Positions 22,557 through 32,799 of a stretch of DNA of 64,000 nucleotides are shown here, in pieces (the first letter of the stretch is position 1; every line of letters begins with the position of its first letter). The translations under genes were made by a program, and so were the position numbers. The notes under the pieces were generated by a model. The model searched no databases. It was not told the origin of the DNA and saw only the letters and a program-made list of their open reading frames with translations. The DNA is from Takakia lepidozioides (Eukaryota; Streptophyta; Takakiopsida; Takakiales; Takakiaceae), in NCBI GenBank assembly GCA_030704615.1, contig CM060734.1:31574042-31638041 (forward strand), read 5' to 3'.

Positions 22557-25337
22557 TCACCAGTAATCCCCACAAGAACAAACTCCATCTTGAAAGTGGT
22601 GAAAGCGGTGAGCGTCCCGTACAACAATTGCTCGGCCAACGATCTTTGAGATGAACTTGGTGGAGGTGTGGCAGTCGCCACACACCCGAAGATTCTTGAT
22701 GAGACGGAGAGGTGTCCCAGTGGCCGTGCTGATCAGCCCAAAACCAATGGCCAGCTTCTCACTGTGGTGGCAAAGAGAAAGTTCCTTTTGCTCCTCCCCC
22801 ACATCATGCAATACAAAGCGTGTGTCAGGCACATACCCTGCTTCCTTCATCTGCCCAGACAATCTTCTCAGCTCAGCATGGATTTCCTTAATTTTGGGAT
22901 GGTTGTTGTCATCTACAACAAAGGTGTGCACCCTGTTGCCAACCTCAATACAGCACCAACCTGGCTCCTTTTTAACCCCTCTGACCTTCATCATTTTTCT
23001 TACCTTTGCACTATCGTCCCACCTGCCAGCTGTGGCATAGATGTTTGATAGCAACACATAAGTTGCAGCATCCTGTTCATCCCACTTGAGAATAGACGTG
23101 GCCGCACGTTCAGCCATCTCCACATTGCCATGGATTCTGCAGGCACCAAGCAAGGCCTTCCACACCACTTCATCTGGTTTGATTGGCATTTTATTAATGA
23201 GGTCTTCTGCCTCATCCAATCGCCCTGCACGACCAAGGAGGTCCACCATGCAGCCAAGGTGCTTTACTGTCAGGGTGACACCATGATCTTGAGTCAGGGA
23301 ATCAAAGTATAGTCTGCCTTCATCTAGTAGGCCAGTGTGGCTGCATGCAGAGAGAACACATATGAAGGCAATACTGTCCGGTTTCAAGCCTTCCTTTTGC
23401 ATTTCATCAAATAGTTGCAGGGCCTCCCTATGACACCCATGCTGGGCATATCCTGCAATCATCACGTTCCACGACACCACATCTCGTTCAGCCATATTGT
23501 CAAACATTACCTTTGCATCCTCGATGCTCCCACATTTGGCATACATGTTCATCAGAGCAGTGTTCAGAACAACATCTATTACAACTCCAGCTTTGACAAT
23601 ATCACCATGGACCTCTTTGCCCTTTTCCAAGGCTGCCAGGCTTGCACACGCATTGCAAATGGAAACAAATGTGATGTGGTTGGGCTTCACCCCTTCCCGC
23701 ACCATTTGCTCATAGGTCTCCAAAGCCTCCATCCCGTGCCCCCCCTGTGCATATCCTGCGATCACCGTGCTCCATGACACCACATTCCGTTCAGCCATTT
23801 TGTCAAAAACTCCCTCTGCATCCTCCATGCACCCACATTTGGCATACATGTCCATGAGGGTATTGTTCAGAATGACATCTGGTACAACTCCAGCTTTGAC
23901 GATGTCACCATGGACCTCTTTGCACTTTTCCAAGGCTGCCAAGCTCGCACACGCACTGCAAACGCAAACAAACGTGATGTGGTCGGGCTTCATCCCTTCC
24001 CCCATCATTTGCTCGTAGGTCTCCAAAGCCTCCATCCCACGCCCCTGCTGAGCATATCCTGCGATCATCGCGCTCCATGACACCACATTTCGTTCAGCCA
24101 TATTGTCGAACACTCCCTTTGCATCCTCGATGCTCCCACATTTGGCATACATGTCCACAAGGGTACTGTTCAGAATGACATCTGGTACAATTCCAGCTTT
24201 GACCATGTCACCGTGGACCTCTTTGCCCTTTTCCAGGGCTGCCAGGCTCGCACACGCATTGCAAAGGCAAACAAACGTGACGTGGTTGGGCTTCACCCCT
24301 TCCCGCACCATTTGTCCGTAGATCTCCAAAGCATCCATCCCGTGCCCCTGCTGTGCATATCCTGCAATCATCGTGTTCCACGACACCACATTTCGTTCAG
24401 CCATATTGTCGAACACTCCCTTTGCATCCTTGATGCACCCACATTTGGCATACATATCCACAAGGGTATTGTTCAGGATGACATCTGGAGCAATTTCAGC
24501 TTTGACAATGTCACCATGGACCTCTTTGCCCTTTTCCAGGGCTGTCAGACTTGCACACGCATTGCAAACGCACACAAACGTGATGTGGTCAGGCTTCACC
24601 CCTTCCCGCAGCATCTGCTCATAGGTCCCCAAAGCCTCCATCCCGCACCCCTGCTTTGCATATCCGGCGATCATCGCGCTCCACGACACCACATTTCGTT
24701 CAGCCATATTGTCAAACACTCCCTTTGCATCCTCGATGCACCCACATTTGGCATACATGTTCATCAGAGCAGTGTTCAGAACGACATCTGGTACAATTCC
24801 GGCTTTGACAATGTCACCATGGACCTCTTTGCCCTTTTCCAGGGCTCCCAGGCTCGCACACGCATTGCAAACACAAACAAAAGTGATGTGGTTGGGCTTC
24901 ATCCCTTCCCGCATCATTAGCTCATAGGTCTCCAAAGCTTGCTTACCACACCCATGCTTGGTAAATCCTGCCATCATTATATTCCATGTGATCAAACATC
25001 TTTGAGGCATTCTGGTAAACACTTGGTGAGCATCCACGATGCTCCCACACTTAACATACATGTTGACAAGGGTGTTGTGTAGGAAAACGTTTGGCTTGAA
25101 TCCACTTTGGATAATGTGAGCGTGCACCTGCTTTCCAGCTTCCAGGTCTTTCACCTTGATGCACTTATGTAAGAGACAGACATAAGTATCTGAATTTGCT
25201 GAAATGCCTCCTTGGTTTAAAATCTGTAGAGCCTCTTTAAGTCGCCCTGCCTCACAGAGCATCCTCACATGCCCAGAAGTGCCAGAAGAGGCTTTGTGGA
25301 CTCCATCTCTTGGTCCTCGTTTGGAAGCTGTGGTCAT
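22557..25337 (-). CDS. PLS-DYW pentatricopeptide repeat protein A (five homogenised modules)
   Basis: Family role: binding of plastid or mitochondrial transcripts and C-to-U editing by the DYW deaminase domain. Intronless, 926 residues from the ATG at 25337. The frame is open for 53 more codons upstream, but with only GTG at its head, so the ATG is preferred. In order: N-terminal S/L/S motifs; five P-L-S modules of exactly 101 residues (35+35+31); a final P-L2-S2; E1/E2; the PG box (KKEPGW); then the DYW domain with its catalytic HSE (CHHSEKLA), CGDCH and the terminal CSCGDYW, all intact. No obvious targeting peptide is seen at the chosen start. Residue 5/last pairs for P motifs are N/N, S/D, N/N, S/D, S/N, N/D; for S motifs N/C, T/N, N/N, S/N, N/N, T/D. 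Tandem paralogue of gene B. Confidence 0.93.
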   Translation of the reverse strand: MTTASKRGPRDGVHKASSGTSGHVRMLCEAGRLKEALQILNQGGISANSDTYVCLLHKCIKVKDLEAGKQVHAHIIQSGFKPNVFLHNTLVNMYVKCGSIVDAHQVFTRMPQRCLITWNIMMAGFTKHGCGKQALETYELMMREGMKPNHITFVCVCNACASLGALEKGKEVHGDIVKAGIVPDVVLNTALMNMYAKCGCIEDAKGVFDNMAERNVVSWSAMIAGYAKQGCGMEALGTYEQMLREGVKPDHITFVCVCNACASLTALEKGKEVHGDIVKAEIAPDVILNNTLVDMYAKCGCIKDAKGVFDNMAERNVVSWNTMIAGYAQQGHGMDALEIYGQMVREGVKPNHVTFVCLCNACASLAALEKGKEVHGDMVKAGIVPDVILNSTLVDMYAKCGSIEDAKGVFDNMAERNVVSWSAMIAGYAQQGRGMEALETYEQMMGEGMKPDHITFVCVCSACASLAALEKCKEVHGDIVKAGVVPDVILNNTLMDMYAKCGCMEDAEGVFDKMAERNVVSWSTVIAGYAQGGHGMEALETYEQMVREGVKPNHITFVSICNACASLAALEKGKEVHGDIVKAGVVIDVVLNTALMNMYAKCGSIEDAKVMFDNMAERDVVSWNVMIAGYAQHGCHREALQLFDEMQKEGLKPDSIAFICVLSACSHTGLLDEGRLYFDSLTQDHGVTLTVKHLGCMVDLLGRAGRLDEAEDLINKMPIKPDEVVWKALLGACRIHGNVEMAERAATSILKWDEQDAATYVLLSNIYATAGRWDDSAKVRKMMKVRGVKKEPGWCCIEVGNRVHTFVVDDNNHPKIKEIHAELRRLSGQMKEAGYVPDTRFVLHDVGEEQKELSLCHHSEKLAIGFGLISTATGTPLRLIKNLRVCGDCHTSTKFISKIVGRAIVVRDAHRFHHFQDGVCSCGDYW
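23500..25015 (-). repeat. 303-bp tandem modules inside PPR gene A (5 copies)
   Basis: Each copy encodes one 101-residue P-L-S module. The landmark CACCATGG recurs at 23603 and 23906, exactly 303 bases apart. Nucleotide identity between neighbouring modules is high enough to allow unequal exchange. Confidence 0.9.
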
Positions 25338-25499
25338 GGTCGAGGTGCCTGATTCTATCAACTGCGCTGCCACTGCCGCAGCTGTTTCCAGTTCACCATC
25401 TACCCATGCAGGTCTCTTGTAGCTATGGATCCACAGGGAATCATAGGTGATCTTGTGCTTGAAATCCGGCCCTCTTGAATGAATCTGGACCCACACTCT

Positions 25500-26470
25500 A
25501 TCCCTGCTCCTTCAGCTATCCCTGCCTCTGCACAAATTATGAATACATCCTCACCTTGCTGCTAGCAGCTGACAATGACAGCCTAGATTTCTTCTAACAA
25601 ACACCCCAACCCTACTTACCACACTAGTTCCTGTTCGGAATTGCATCTGCTTCTCTCTGTAATCTAACAGGCATCCACACCTTTTTGCGTCGATTGTCCC
25701 ACCATTGACTGGGGTCGGAAAAATGTTCCTTCCAGAGCTTCTCCTCGTCTCTGTTATCTGTTTTGGGATACTTTCCTGTTGCCATATTAGGAGTAACATG
25801 TCAAATTCACCACGTATCCACGCAGAATTCAACATGGAAAATCAGGGACGACTCTGATAAGAGGGAAAAACAAGCTGAAATAGGTTGAAGAAGAAGGTAT
25901 CCTCACCGCATTGTCCTTGACCTTGTGTCGTGACCCATGGAGGATTGAACCGACCATCAACCAAAAAGACCTGTTGTGTGTGCTGCTTGTGTCTGTTGTC
26001 AGGTGATCTCGGATTGGTCTGTGAGAACCACCACGGTGCAGCTGAACAGCCATAGATTGAAACACGGCGTCGTAAACACCAGGAACAATACCAAATCACG
26101 ATACTTAACAGGAAGAGCCCACATTTGCAGGAGGGACAAACTTCTTCACATCCTACATTAAGAAATTCACACCTTGCGACTGCGGTTGTCCCACCAGAGT
26201 GAAGGATCTTTAAAAAACTCATGCCAGCTCTGCTCCATGCTCCACTGTAGACCTTTGACAGCATCAACATTTTGACAAGTTCCTTCACGGAGTGGTGCGA
26301 GTGAGCTTTCAACTGCATTCATGCAAGTCACCTTGGGCTCCATTGGACTCTACACTATGAGGAACAAACGAACATGCCCAAACTTGCACAGATGCAAAAC
26401 CAGCTTACGTCTTAAGTCTGGAGATGTTGGATGGCCTATGAATTTCCCAGTCAGCAGGGAACGGGTGAGC
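25500..26470 (-). repeat. Duplicated 5' flank of PPR gene A
   Basis: Homologous to 30866-31565 and then, after a 15.2 kb interruption, to 46790-47095. Minus-strand frames such as VFVRRNLGCHCQLLAAR occur in both copies, and a 3-base indel between the copies preserves that frame locally. A 2-base indel upstream does not, so this is more likely leader or promoter DNA than protein. Weaker relics also lie at 37660-37790, 38440-38700 and 38940-38970. Confidence 0.85.
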
Positions 26471-27147
26471 ACCCACAGAGATACTCGTGCTCCCTCGAGC
26501 ACATTATAGGATAATATGTTTGCGAGAGTGAGTTGTAGAAGGTTGTTAGTTCGGATCATATAATGTGGCATGGGCTGTCCTAGAGTGTTGTGTATGGGGG
26601 ACCTCTCCATTTGTGTGTCTTTTGTCCATAATATCCATGGCATTTATGTGGTGCACTGAATTTGCACAGGGCATGTTCAGTATGATTAGATTGGTAGCGA
26701 TAGATGGAAGTGTTGTGGGAGTGAAGGGGGAGGTTGGCGACTAGTCACATAGAGTTGGAGTGGTTGGAGAAGGAGATATCTTTGTTTTTGACATTTTGGT
26801 CCCACCCTGGCATGCAGAGCTAACTTTCAGAAAGTTGACAATGATACCCCAGAGAGTATGACGGAGTGTTATGATGTAATATAGCATATTTTGCAAAAGT
26901 TGATAGTGGATTTGATTTGACACCCTGGTCCCACCCCGACGGAGTTTGGGACAGTAGTTTGCCTGCATTCAGTGTCTTGGCTGCAGCAGTGTAGAGATTG
27001 TTAGAGAGAGGTATGGTATAATATGGCATTTTCTGCGAGTAGCGATAACTACGAGTAGCGACAGCACTCTGATTTCCTTGCACTATCACCAGAGTCAGTC
27101 AAAATCTCCCCTTCACTCATTACCTGCTCCAGTCCATTGCAACTATG
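26471..27147. other. Spacer between the two PPR units
   Basis: No gene recognised. From about 27060 rightwards it shares sequence with 39060-39150 inside the CACTA element. It is therefore part of the original PPR-unit spacer. Confidence 0.6.
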
Positions 27148-27316
27148 GGCTGACTTCCCACCTATGCTCCCGCTATCATTTCCTGTGGATATGCCAGAGG
27201 GAATGCCCTCAACAGTACATCGTGGTCAATATTCTCAGGAAATGGTGGATGAACTGAGTATCCGCGCAGATCAATAAATGAAGCAACACACTCACACCTT
27301 GCAGAAAAACATTGTT

Positions 27317-30300
27317 TCACCAGTAATCCCCACAAGAACAAACTCCATCTTGAAAGTGGTGAAAGCGGTGAGCGTCCCGTACAACAATTGCTCGGCCAAC
27401 GATCTTTGAGATGAACTTGGTGGAGGTGTGGCAGTCACCACATACCCGAAGATTCTTGATGAGACGGAGAGGTGTCCCAGGGGCCGTGCTGATCAGCCCA
27501 AAACCAATGGCCAGCTTCTCACTGTGGTGGCAAAGGGAAAGTTCCTTTTGCTCCTCCCCCACATCATACAACACAAAGCGTGTGTCAGGCACATACCCTG
27601 CTTCCTTCATCTGCCCAGACAATCTTCTCAGCTCAGCATGGATTTCCTTAATTTTGGGATGGTTGTTGTCATCTACAACAAAGGTGTGCACCCTGTTGCC
27701 AACCTCAATACAGCACCAACCTGGCTCCTTTTTAACCCCTCTGACCTTCATCATTTTTCTTACCTTTGCACTATCGTCCCACCTGCCAGCTGCGGCATAG
27801 ATGTTTGATAGCAACACATAAGTTGCAGCATCCTGTTCATCCCACTTGAGAATAGATGTGGCCGCACGTTCAGCCATCTCCACATTGCCATGGATTCTGC
27901 AGGCACCAAGCAATGCCTTCCACACCACTTCATCTGGTTTGATTGGCATTTTATTAATGAGGTCTTCTGCCTCATCCAATCGCCCTGCGCGTCCAAGAAG
28001 GTCTACCATGCAGCCAAAGTGCTTTACTGTCGGAGTGACACCATGATCATTAGTCAGGGAATCAAAGTATAGTCTGCCTTCATCCAGTAGGCCAGCGTGG
28101 CTGCATGCAGAGAGAACACATATAAAGGCGATACTGTCTGGCTTCAAGCCTTCCTTCTGCATTTCTTGAAACAGTTGCAGGGCCTCCCTATGACAACCAT
28201 GCTGGGCATATCCTGCAATCATCACGTTCCACGACACCCCATCTCGTTCGGCAATATTGTCAAACACTTCCTTTGCATCCTCAATGCTCCCACTCTTGGC
28301 ATACATGTCCATGAGGGTATTGTTCAGAATGACATCTGGTACAATTCTAGCATTGACAATGTCACCATGGACCTCTTTGCCCTTTTCCAGGGCTGCTAGG
28401 CTCGCACAAGCATTGCAAACGCAAACAAACGTGATGTGGTTGGGCTTCACCCCTTCCCGCACCATTTGCTCATACGTCTCCAAAGCCTCCATCCCGCACC
28501 CCTGCTGTGCATATCCTGCAATCATCGCATTCCACGACATCACATCTCGTTGCGTCATATTGTCAAACACTCCCTTGGCATCTTCAATGCACCCACATTT
28601 GGCATACATGTTCATCAGAGCAGTGTTCAGAACGACATCTGGTAAAATTCCCGCTCTGACGATCTCACCATGGACCTCTTTGCCCATTTCCAGGGCTGCC
28701 AGGCTTGCACACGCATTGCAAAGGCAAACAAAAGTGATGTGGTTGGGCTTCAGCCCTTCCTGCATCATTTGCTCATAGGTCAACAATGCATCCATCCCGT
28801 GCCCCTGCTGAGCATATCCTGCAATCATCGAGTTCCATGACACCACATCTCGTCCAGCCATATTGTCAAAAACTCCCTTTGCATCCTCAATGCTCCCACA
28901 TTTGGCATACATATTCACCAGAGCAGTGTTCAGAACAACATCTGGTACAACTCCAGCTTTGACAATCTCACCATGGACATCTTTGCCCTTTTCCAGGGCT
29001 GCCAGGTTTGCACACGCATTGCAAACGGAAACAAATGTGATGTGGTTGGGCTTCACCCCTTCCCGCACCATTTGCTCATAGGTCTCCAAAGCCTCCATCC
29101 CGTGCCCCCCCTGTGCATATCCTGCGATCATCGTGCTCCATGACACCACATTCCGTTCAGCCATTTTGTCAAAAACTCCCTCTGCATCCTCCATGCACCC
29201 ACATTTGGCATACATGTCCATGAGGGTATTGTTCAGAATGACATCTGGTACAATTCCAGCTTTGACGATGTCACCATGGACCTCTTTGCACTTTTCCAAG
29301 GCTGCCAAGCTCGCACACGCATTGCAAACGCAAACGAACGTGACGTGGTCGGGCTTCATCCCTTCCCCCATCATTTGCTCGTAGGTCTCCAAAGCCTCCA
29401 TCCCACGCCCCTGCTGAGCATATCCTGCGATCATCGCGCTCCATGACACCACATTTCGTTCAGCCATATTGTCGAACACTCCCTTTGCATCCTCGATGCT
29501 CCCACATTTGGCATACATGTCCACAAGGGTACTGTTCAGAATGACATCTGGTACAATTCCAGCTTTGACCATGTCACCATGGACCTCTTTGCCCTTTTCC
29601 AGGGCTGCCAGGCTCGCACACGCATTGCAAAGGCAAACAAACGTGACGTGGTTGGGCTGCACCCCTTCCTGCACCATTTGCTTGTAAATCTCCAAAGCAT
29701 CTACCTCGCGCCCCTGCTGTGCATATCCTGCAATCATCGTGTTCCACGACACCACAGTTCGTTCAGCCATATTGTCGAACACTCCCTTTGCATCCTTGAT
29801 GCACCCACATTTGGCATACATGTCCACGAGGGTATTGTTCAGAATGACATCTGGTACAATTCCAGCTTTGACAATGTCACCATGGACCTCTTTGCCCTTT
29901 TCCAGGGCTGCCAGACTTGCACACGCATTGCAAACGCAAACAAACGTGATGTGGTCGGGCTTCACCCCTTCCCGCAGCATCTGCTCATAGGTCCCCAAAG
30001 CCTCCATCCCGTGCCCCTGCTTTGCATATCCTGCGATCATCGTGCTCCACGACACCACATTTCGTTCAGCCATATTGTCAAATACTCCCTTTGCATCCTC
30101 GATGCACCCACATTTGGCATACATGTTCATCAGAGCAGTGTTCAGAACAACATCTGGTACAATTCCGGCTTTGACAATGTCACCATGGACCTCTTTGCCC
30201 GATCCCAGGGCTCTCAGGCTCGCACACGCATTGCAAACACAAACAAAAGTGATGCGGTTGGGCTTCACCCCTTCCTGCATCATTAGCTCATAGGTCTCCA

Positions 30301-30703
30301 AAGCTTGCTTACCACACCCATGCTTGGTAAATCCTGCCATCATTATATTCCATGTGATCAAACATCGTTGAGGCATTCTGTGAAATACTTGGTGAGCATC
30401 CACGATGCTCCCACACTTAACATACATGTTGACAAGGGTGTTGTGTAGAAAAACGTTTGGCTTGAATCCACTTCGGATAATGTGAGCGTGCACCTGCTTT
30501 CCAGCTTCCAGGCATTTCATCTTGATGCACTTATGTAAGAGACAGACATAAGTATCTGAATCTGCTGATATGACTCCTTGGTTTAAAGTCTGTAGAGCCT
30601 CTTTAAGTCGCCCTACCTCACAGAGCATCCTCACATGCCCAGAAGTGCCAGAAGAGGCTTTGTGGACTCCCTCTCTTGGTCCTCGTTTGGAAGCTGTGGT
30701 CAT
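27317..30703 (-). CDS. PLS-DYW pentatricopeptide repeat protein B (seven homogenised modules)
   Basis: Tandem paralogue of gene A with the same plan and an expected role in organelle C-to-U editing. It is 1128 residues from the ATG at 30703; as in A, a 53-codon open extension upstream starts only with GTG. Modules 1-5 align one-to-one with A, including shared oddities such as EKCKEVHGDIV in module 4. Modules 6 and 7 are extra, making B exactly 202 residues longer. E1/E2, the PG box, the HSE deaminase motif, CGDCH and the CSCGDYW terminus are intact. P-motif 5/last pairs are N/N, S/D, N/N, S/D, S/N, N/N, N/N, N/D. S-motif pairs are N/C, T/N, N/T, S/N, N/N, T/D, T/D, N/D. With more modules it should contact a longer RNA site than A. 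The duplicated flanks show the two genes arose together recently. Confidence 0.93.
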   Translation of the reverse strand: MTTASKRGPREGVHKASSGTSGHVRMLCEVGRLKEALQTLNQGVISADSDTYVCLLHKCIKMKCLEAGKQVHAHIIRSGFKPNVFLHNTLVNMYVKCGSIVDAHQVFHRMPQRCLITWNIMMAGFTKHGCGKQALETYELMMQEGVKPNRITFVCVCNACASLRALGSGKEVHGDIVKAGIVPDVVLNTALMNMYAKCGCIEDAKGVFDNMAERNVVSWSTMIAGYAKQGHGMEALGTYEQMLREGVKPDHITFVCVCNACASLAALEKGKEVHGDIVKAGIVPDVILNNTLVDMYAKCGCIKDAKGVFDNMAERTVVSWNTMIAGYAQQGREVDALEIYKQMVQEGVQPNHVTFVCLCNACASLAALEKGKEVHGDMVKAGIVPDVILNSTLVDMYAKCGSIEDAKGVFDNMAERNVVSWSAMIAGYAQQGRGMEALETYEQMMGEGMKPDHVTFVCVCNACASLAALEKCKEVHGDIVKAGIVPDVILNNTLMDMYAKCGCMEDAEGVFDKMAERNVVSWSTMIAGYAQGGHGMEALETYEQMVREGVKPNHITFVSVCNACANLAALEKGKDVHGEIVKAGVVPDVVLNTALVNMYAKCGSIEDAKGVFDNMAGRDVVSWNSMIAGYAQQGHGMDALLTYEQMMQEGLKPNHITFVCLCNACASLAALEMGKEVHGEIVRAGILPDVVLNTALMNMYAKCGCIEDAKGVFDNMTQRDVMSWNAMIAGYAQQGCGMEALETYEQMVREGVKPNHITFVCVCNACASLAALEKGKEVHGDIVNARIVPDVILNNTLMDMYAKSGSIEDAKEVFDNIAERDGVSWNVMIAGYAQHGCHREALQLFQEMQKEGLKPDSIAFICVLSACSHAGLLDEGRLYFDSLTNDHGVTPTVKHFGCMVDLLGRAGRLDEAEDLINKMPIKPDEVVWKALLGACRIHGNVEMAERAATSILKWDEQDAATYVLLSNIYAAAGRWDDSAKVRKMMKVRGVKKEPGWCCIEVGNRVHTFVVDDNNHPKIKEIHAELRRLSGQMKEAGYVPDTRFVLYDVGEEQKELSLCHHSEKLAIGFGLISTAPGTPLRLIKNLRVCGDCHTSTKFISKIVGRAIVVRDAHRFHHFQDGVCSCGDYW
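28260..30380 (-). repeat. 303-bp tandem modules inside PPR gene B (7 copies)
   Basis: Seven head-to-tail 303-bp copies encode the 101-residue P-L-S modules. The breakpoint relative to A falls between the S motif of module 5 and the S motif of module 7, where both read AK-GSIEDAK. That is what an unequal crossover at that block would leave. Confidence 0.9.
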
Positions 30704-30865
30704 GGTCGAGGTGCCTGATTTTATCGACTGTGCTGCCACTGCCGCAGCTGCTTCCAGTTGACCATCTACCCATGCAGGTCTCTTGTAGCTATCGATCCAC
30801 AGGGAATCATAGGTAATCTTGTGCTTGAAATCCAGGCCTCTTGAGTGAATCTGGACCCACACTCT

Positions 30866-31565
30866 ATCCCTGCTCCTTCAGCTATCCCTGCCTCTGCACA
30901 AATCAAGAATACATCCTCACCTTGCTGCTAGCAGCTGACAATGACAGCCTAGATTTCTTCTCACAAACACCCCAACCCTACGTATCACACTCGTAGTTCC
31001 TATTCGGAATTGCGTCTGCTTCTCTCTGTAATCTAATAGGCTTTCACCTTTTTGCGTCGATTGTCCCACCATTGACTGGGGTCGGAAAAATGTTCCTTCC
31101 AAAGCTTCTCCTCGTCTCTGTTATCTGTTTTGGGATACTTTCCTGTTGCCATACTGGAAGTAACATGTCAAATTCACTCAAAACCACCATGTATCCACCC
31201 AACGAGCTTACTCGCAGAATTCAACATGGAACGACTCTGATAAGAGGGAAAAACAAGCTGAAATAGGTTGAAGAAGGTGTCTTACCACAATGTCCTTGAC
31301 CTTGTGTCATGACCCATGGAGGAATCAACCGACCATCAACCCAAAAGAACCTGTTGGGTGTGCTGCTTGTGTCTGTAGTCAGGTGATCTCGGATTGGTAT
31401 GTGAGAACCACCACGGTGCAGATGAGCAGCCATAGGTTGATACACGGCCTCTTAAGAACAAGCCGACCCTCCCAAGTACCTTGTCAACACCGGGAGAAAT
31501 GATACTAAACAGGAAAGAGCCCCATTTGCTGGCGGTACACACATCGTACATCAAGAAATCCACAA
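30866..31565 (-). repeat. Duplicated 5' flank of PPR gene B, first part
   Basis: Matches 25500-26170. Homology ends at about 31564. The continuation present in copy A next reappears at about 46790, so a 15.2 kb block was inserted here after the duplication. Confidence 0.85.
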
Positions 31566-31589
31566 ATGCCACGCTAAAATGGGATCTAG

Positions 31590-31885
31590 TCAGCTTGGCT
31601 GTCGAGGGGTCGTGGCGTGTGCCGTGGAATATTGCCCTGCTGAGATGAGATCAAGCTAGCTAGGCTATCGAGGCTGTCAAGTCTGTCGAGGGATCGTGGC
31701 CTATGCCATTGAATAATGCCATGTTCCATTGTCAGATCAGATCGAGGTTGTCGAGGTTGTCGAGGCGGCTATCGAGGCTGTCTAGTCTGTCGAGGGATCA
31801 TGGCCTGTGCCGTTGAAAAATGTCAAATTCCATTGTGAGATCAGATCGAGGTTGTCGATGCTGTCAAGGCTGTCAAAGCGGGTGT
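31590..31885 (+). repeat. Imperfect minisatellite, ~84-104 bp units
   Basis: Units begin GTCGAGGGATC and include ATGCC-TTGAA-AATG and CCATTGT-AGATCAGATCG. Landmarks fall at about 31601, 31685 and 31789. Inside and between units lie short GTCGAGGTT/GTCGAGGCT repeats. Confidence 0.75.
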
Positions 31886-31895
31886 GGGACGTGGG

Positions 31896-31903
31896 TATAT
31901 ATA
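31896..31903 (+). promoter_or_regulatory. TATA-like box downstream of the minisatellite
   Basis: TATATATA flanked by GGG and CCTC, followed by a pyrimidine-rich stretch with CATTCTACACTC. The position after a tandem array and about 1 kb ahead of the LINE ORF1 would suit a transposon promoter. No transcript evidence is available. Confidence 0.35.
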
Positions 31904-32493
31904 CCTCTCTTCTTTTCACATTCTACACTCTCATCTATTACATATCACCTCATCTGAAGCGCACGCACTAGTTTTCTCTGAGCCCTCGCATATTGAAGGG
32001 TTCTTCTATAGCATAGCTCATGATGTTGTGCTATTGTGGGACTTTGACATGTAGGAAGCGCATGCACTGGTTTTGTGGGTATTTTTGTAGGGCATTCACA
32101 TATTGAAGGGCTCTTTGTGCTTCCACAACATTGTTCGGTTAGTTCTCTAAGCCCCGATTACCTTCTTACAACTCTACAAAGAGGTTGGTGAACTCAAAAC
32201 TAAGCTTCGTACTTACCCATGTCCATTCTTGCTTGTCATGTTTATAATCCACCATCAGTTTGCACTTAGTGGCTCCATGTGAATAGGAAGAATAAGTGCA
32301 AATTTGCTTAGGAGGATAGGACAACTTTTGGTAAGTGACATTTTCTTCGTCCTCACACTACTCACTATACTTGTCATGTGATCTAGACTCAGATATTGTG
32401 TCATGTTTTGTTAAAAGTGATGTACTCATGTTTCATTGAAGGTACCAAATGAGATGATCCCGATTTCATGGTCAGAGATGTATAGATCTAGAT

Positions 32494-32786
32494 CTACGTA
32501 ATAAGGGGACAATGATGTCTTGTTTGCTTATTACATTTGTAATATTGTGGATGTGTCAGCATTGTGGGACAACATTCCTCTGATATATCCCGAGATGATC
32601 TCATGAGGTCATACTTTTCTGGAAATACTTTTCCAACATCTAGAATATAGGCACGACAATTGGATCCTTCCCTCATGAGATCGTCTGGGGATATATCATT
32701 ATGATGTTATCCCACAATGTTGATGGATCACCCCAACCACTTCTACAAATATAATAAGCAAACAGCAGTGTCCCCTTATTATGTAG
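32494..32786. repeat. Foldback (long inverted repeat), ~116 bp arms
   Basis: The left arm 32494-32608 and right arm 32671-32786 are reverse complements over most of their length. Shared blocks include AATAAGGGGACA, TTTGCTTATTA, CATTGTGGGA and GATCTCATGAGG. The loop is about 62 bases. A transcript would form a long, imperfect hairpin. It could be a MITE/foldback element or a byproduct of the LINE insertion. Confidence 0.8.
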
Positions 32787-32799
32787 TCTCTCTGCTAAA

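Noticed and set aside
24213-24920. Long plus-strand open frames opposite the PPR genes (also 29579-30286)
   Set aside because: They are antisense shadows of the PPR modules and repeat with the same 303-bp period; no independent family resemblance.
23500-30380. Regular 303-bp repeats considered as a CRISPR or satellite array
   Set aside because: They encode intact PPR modules in one long frame with a DYW end; repeat length and coding content exclude CRISPR.
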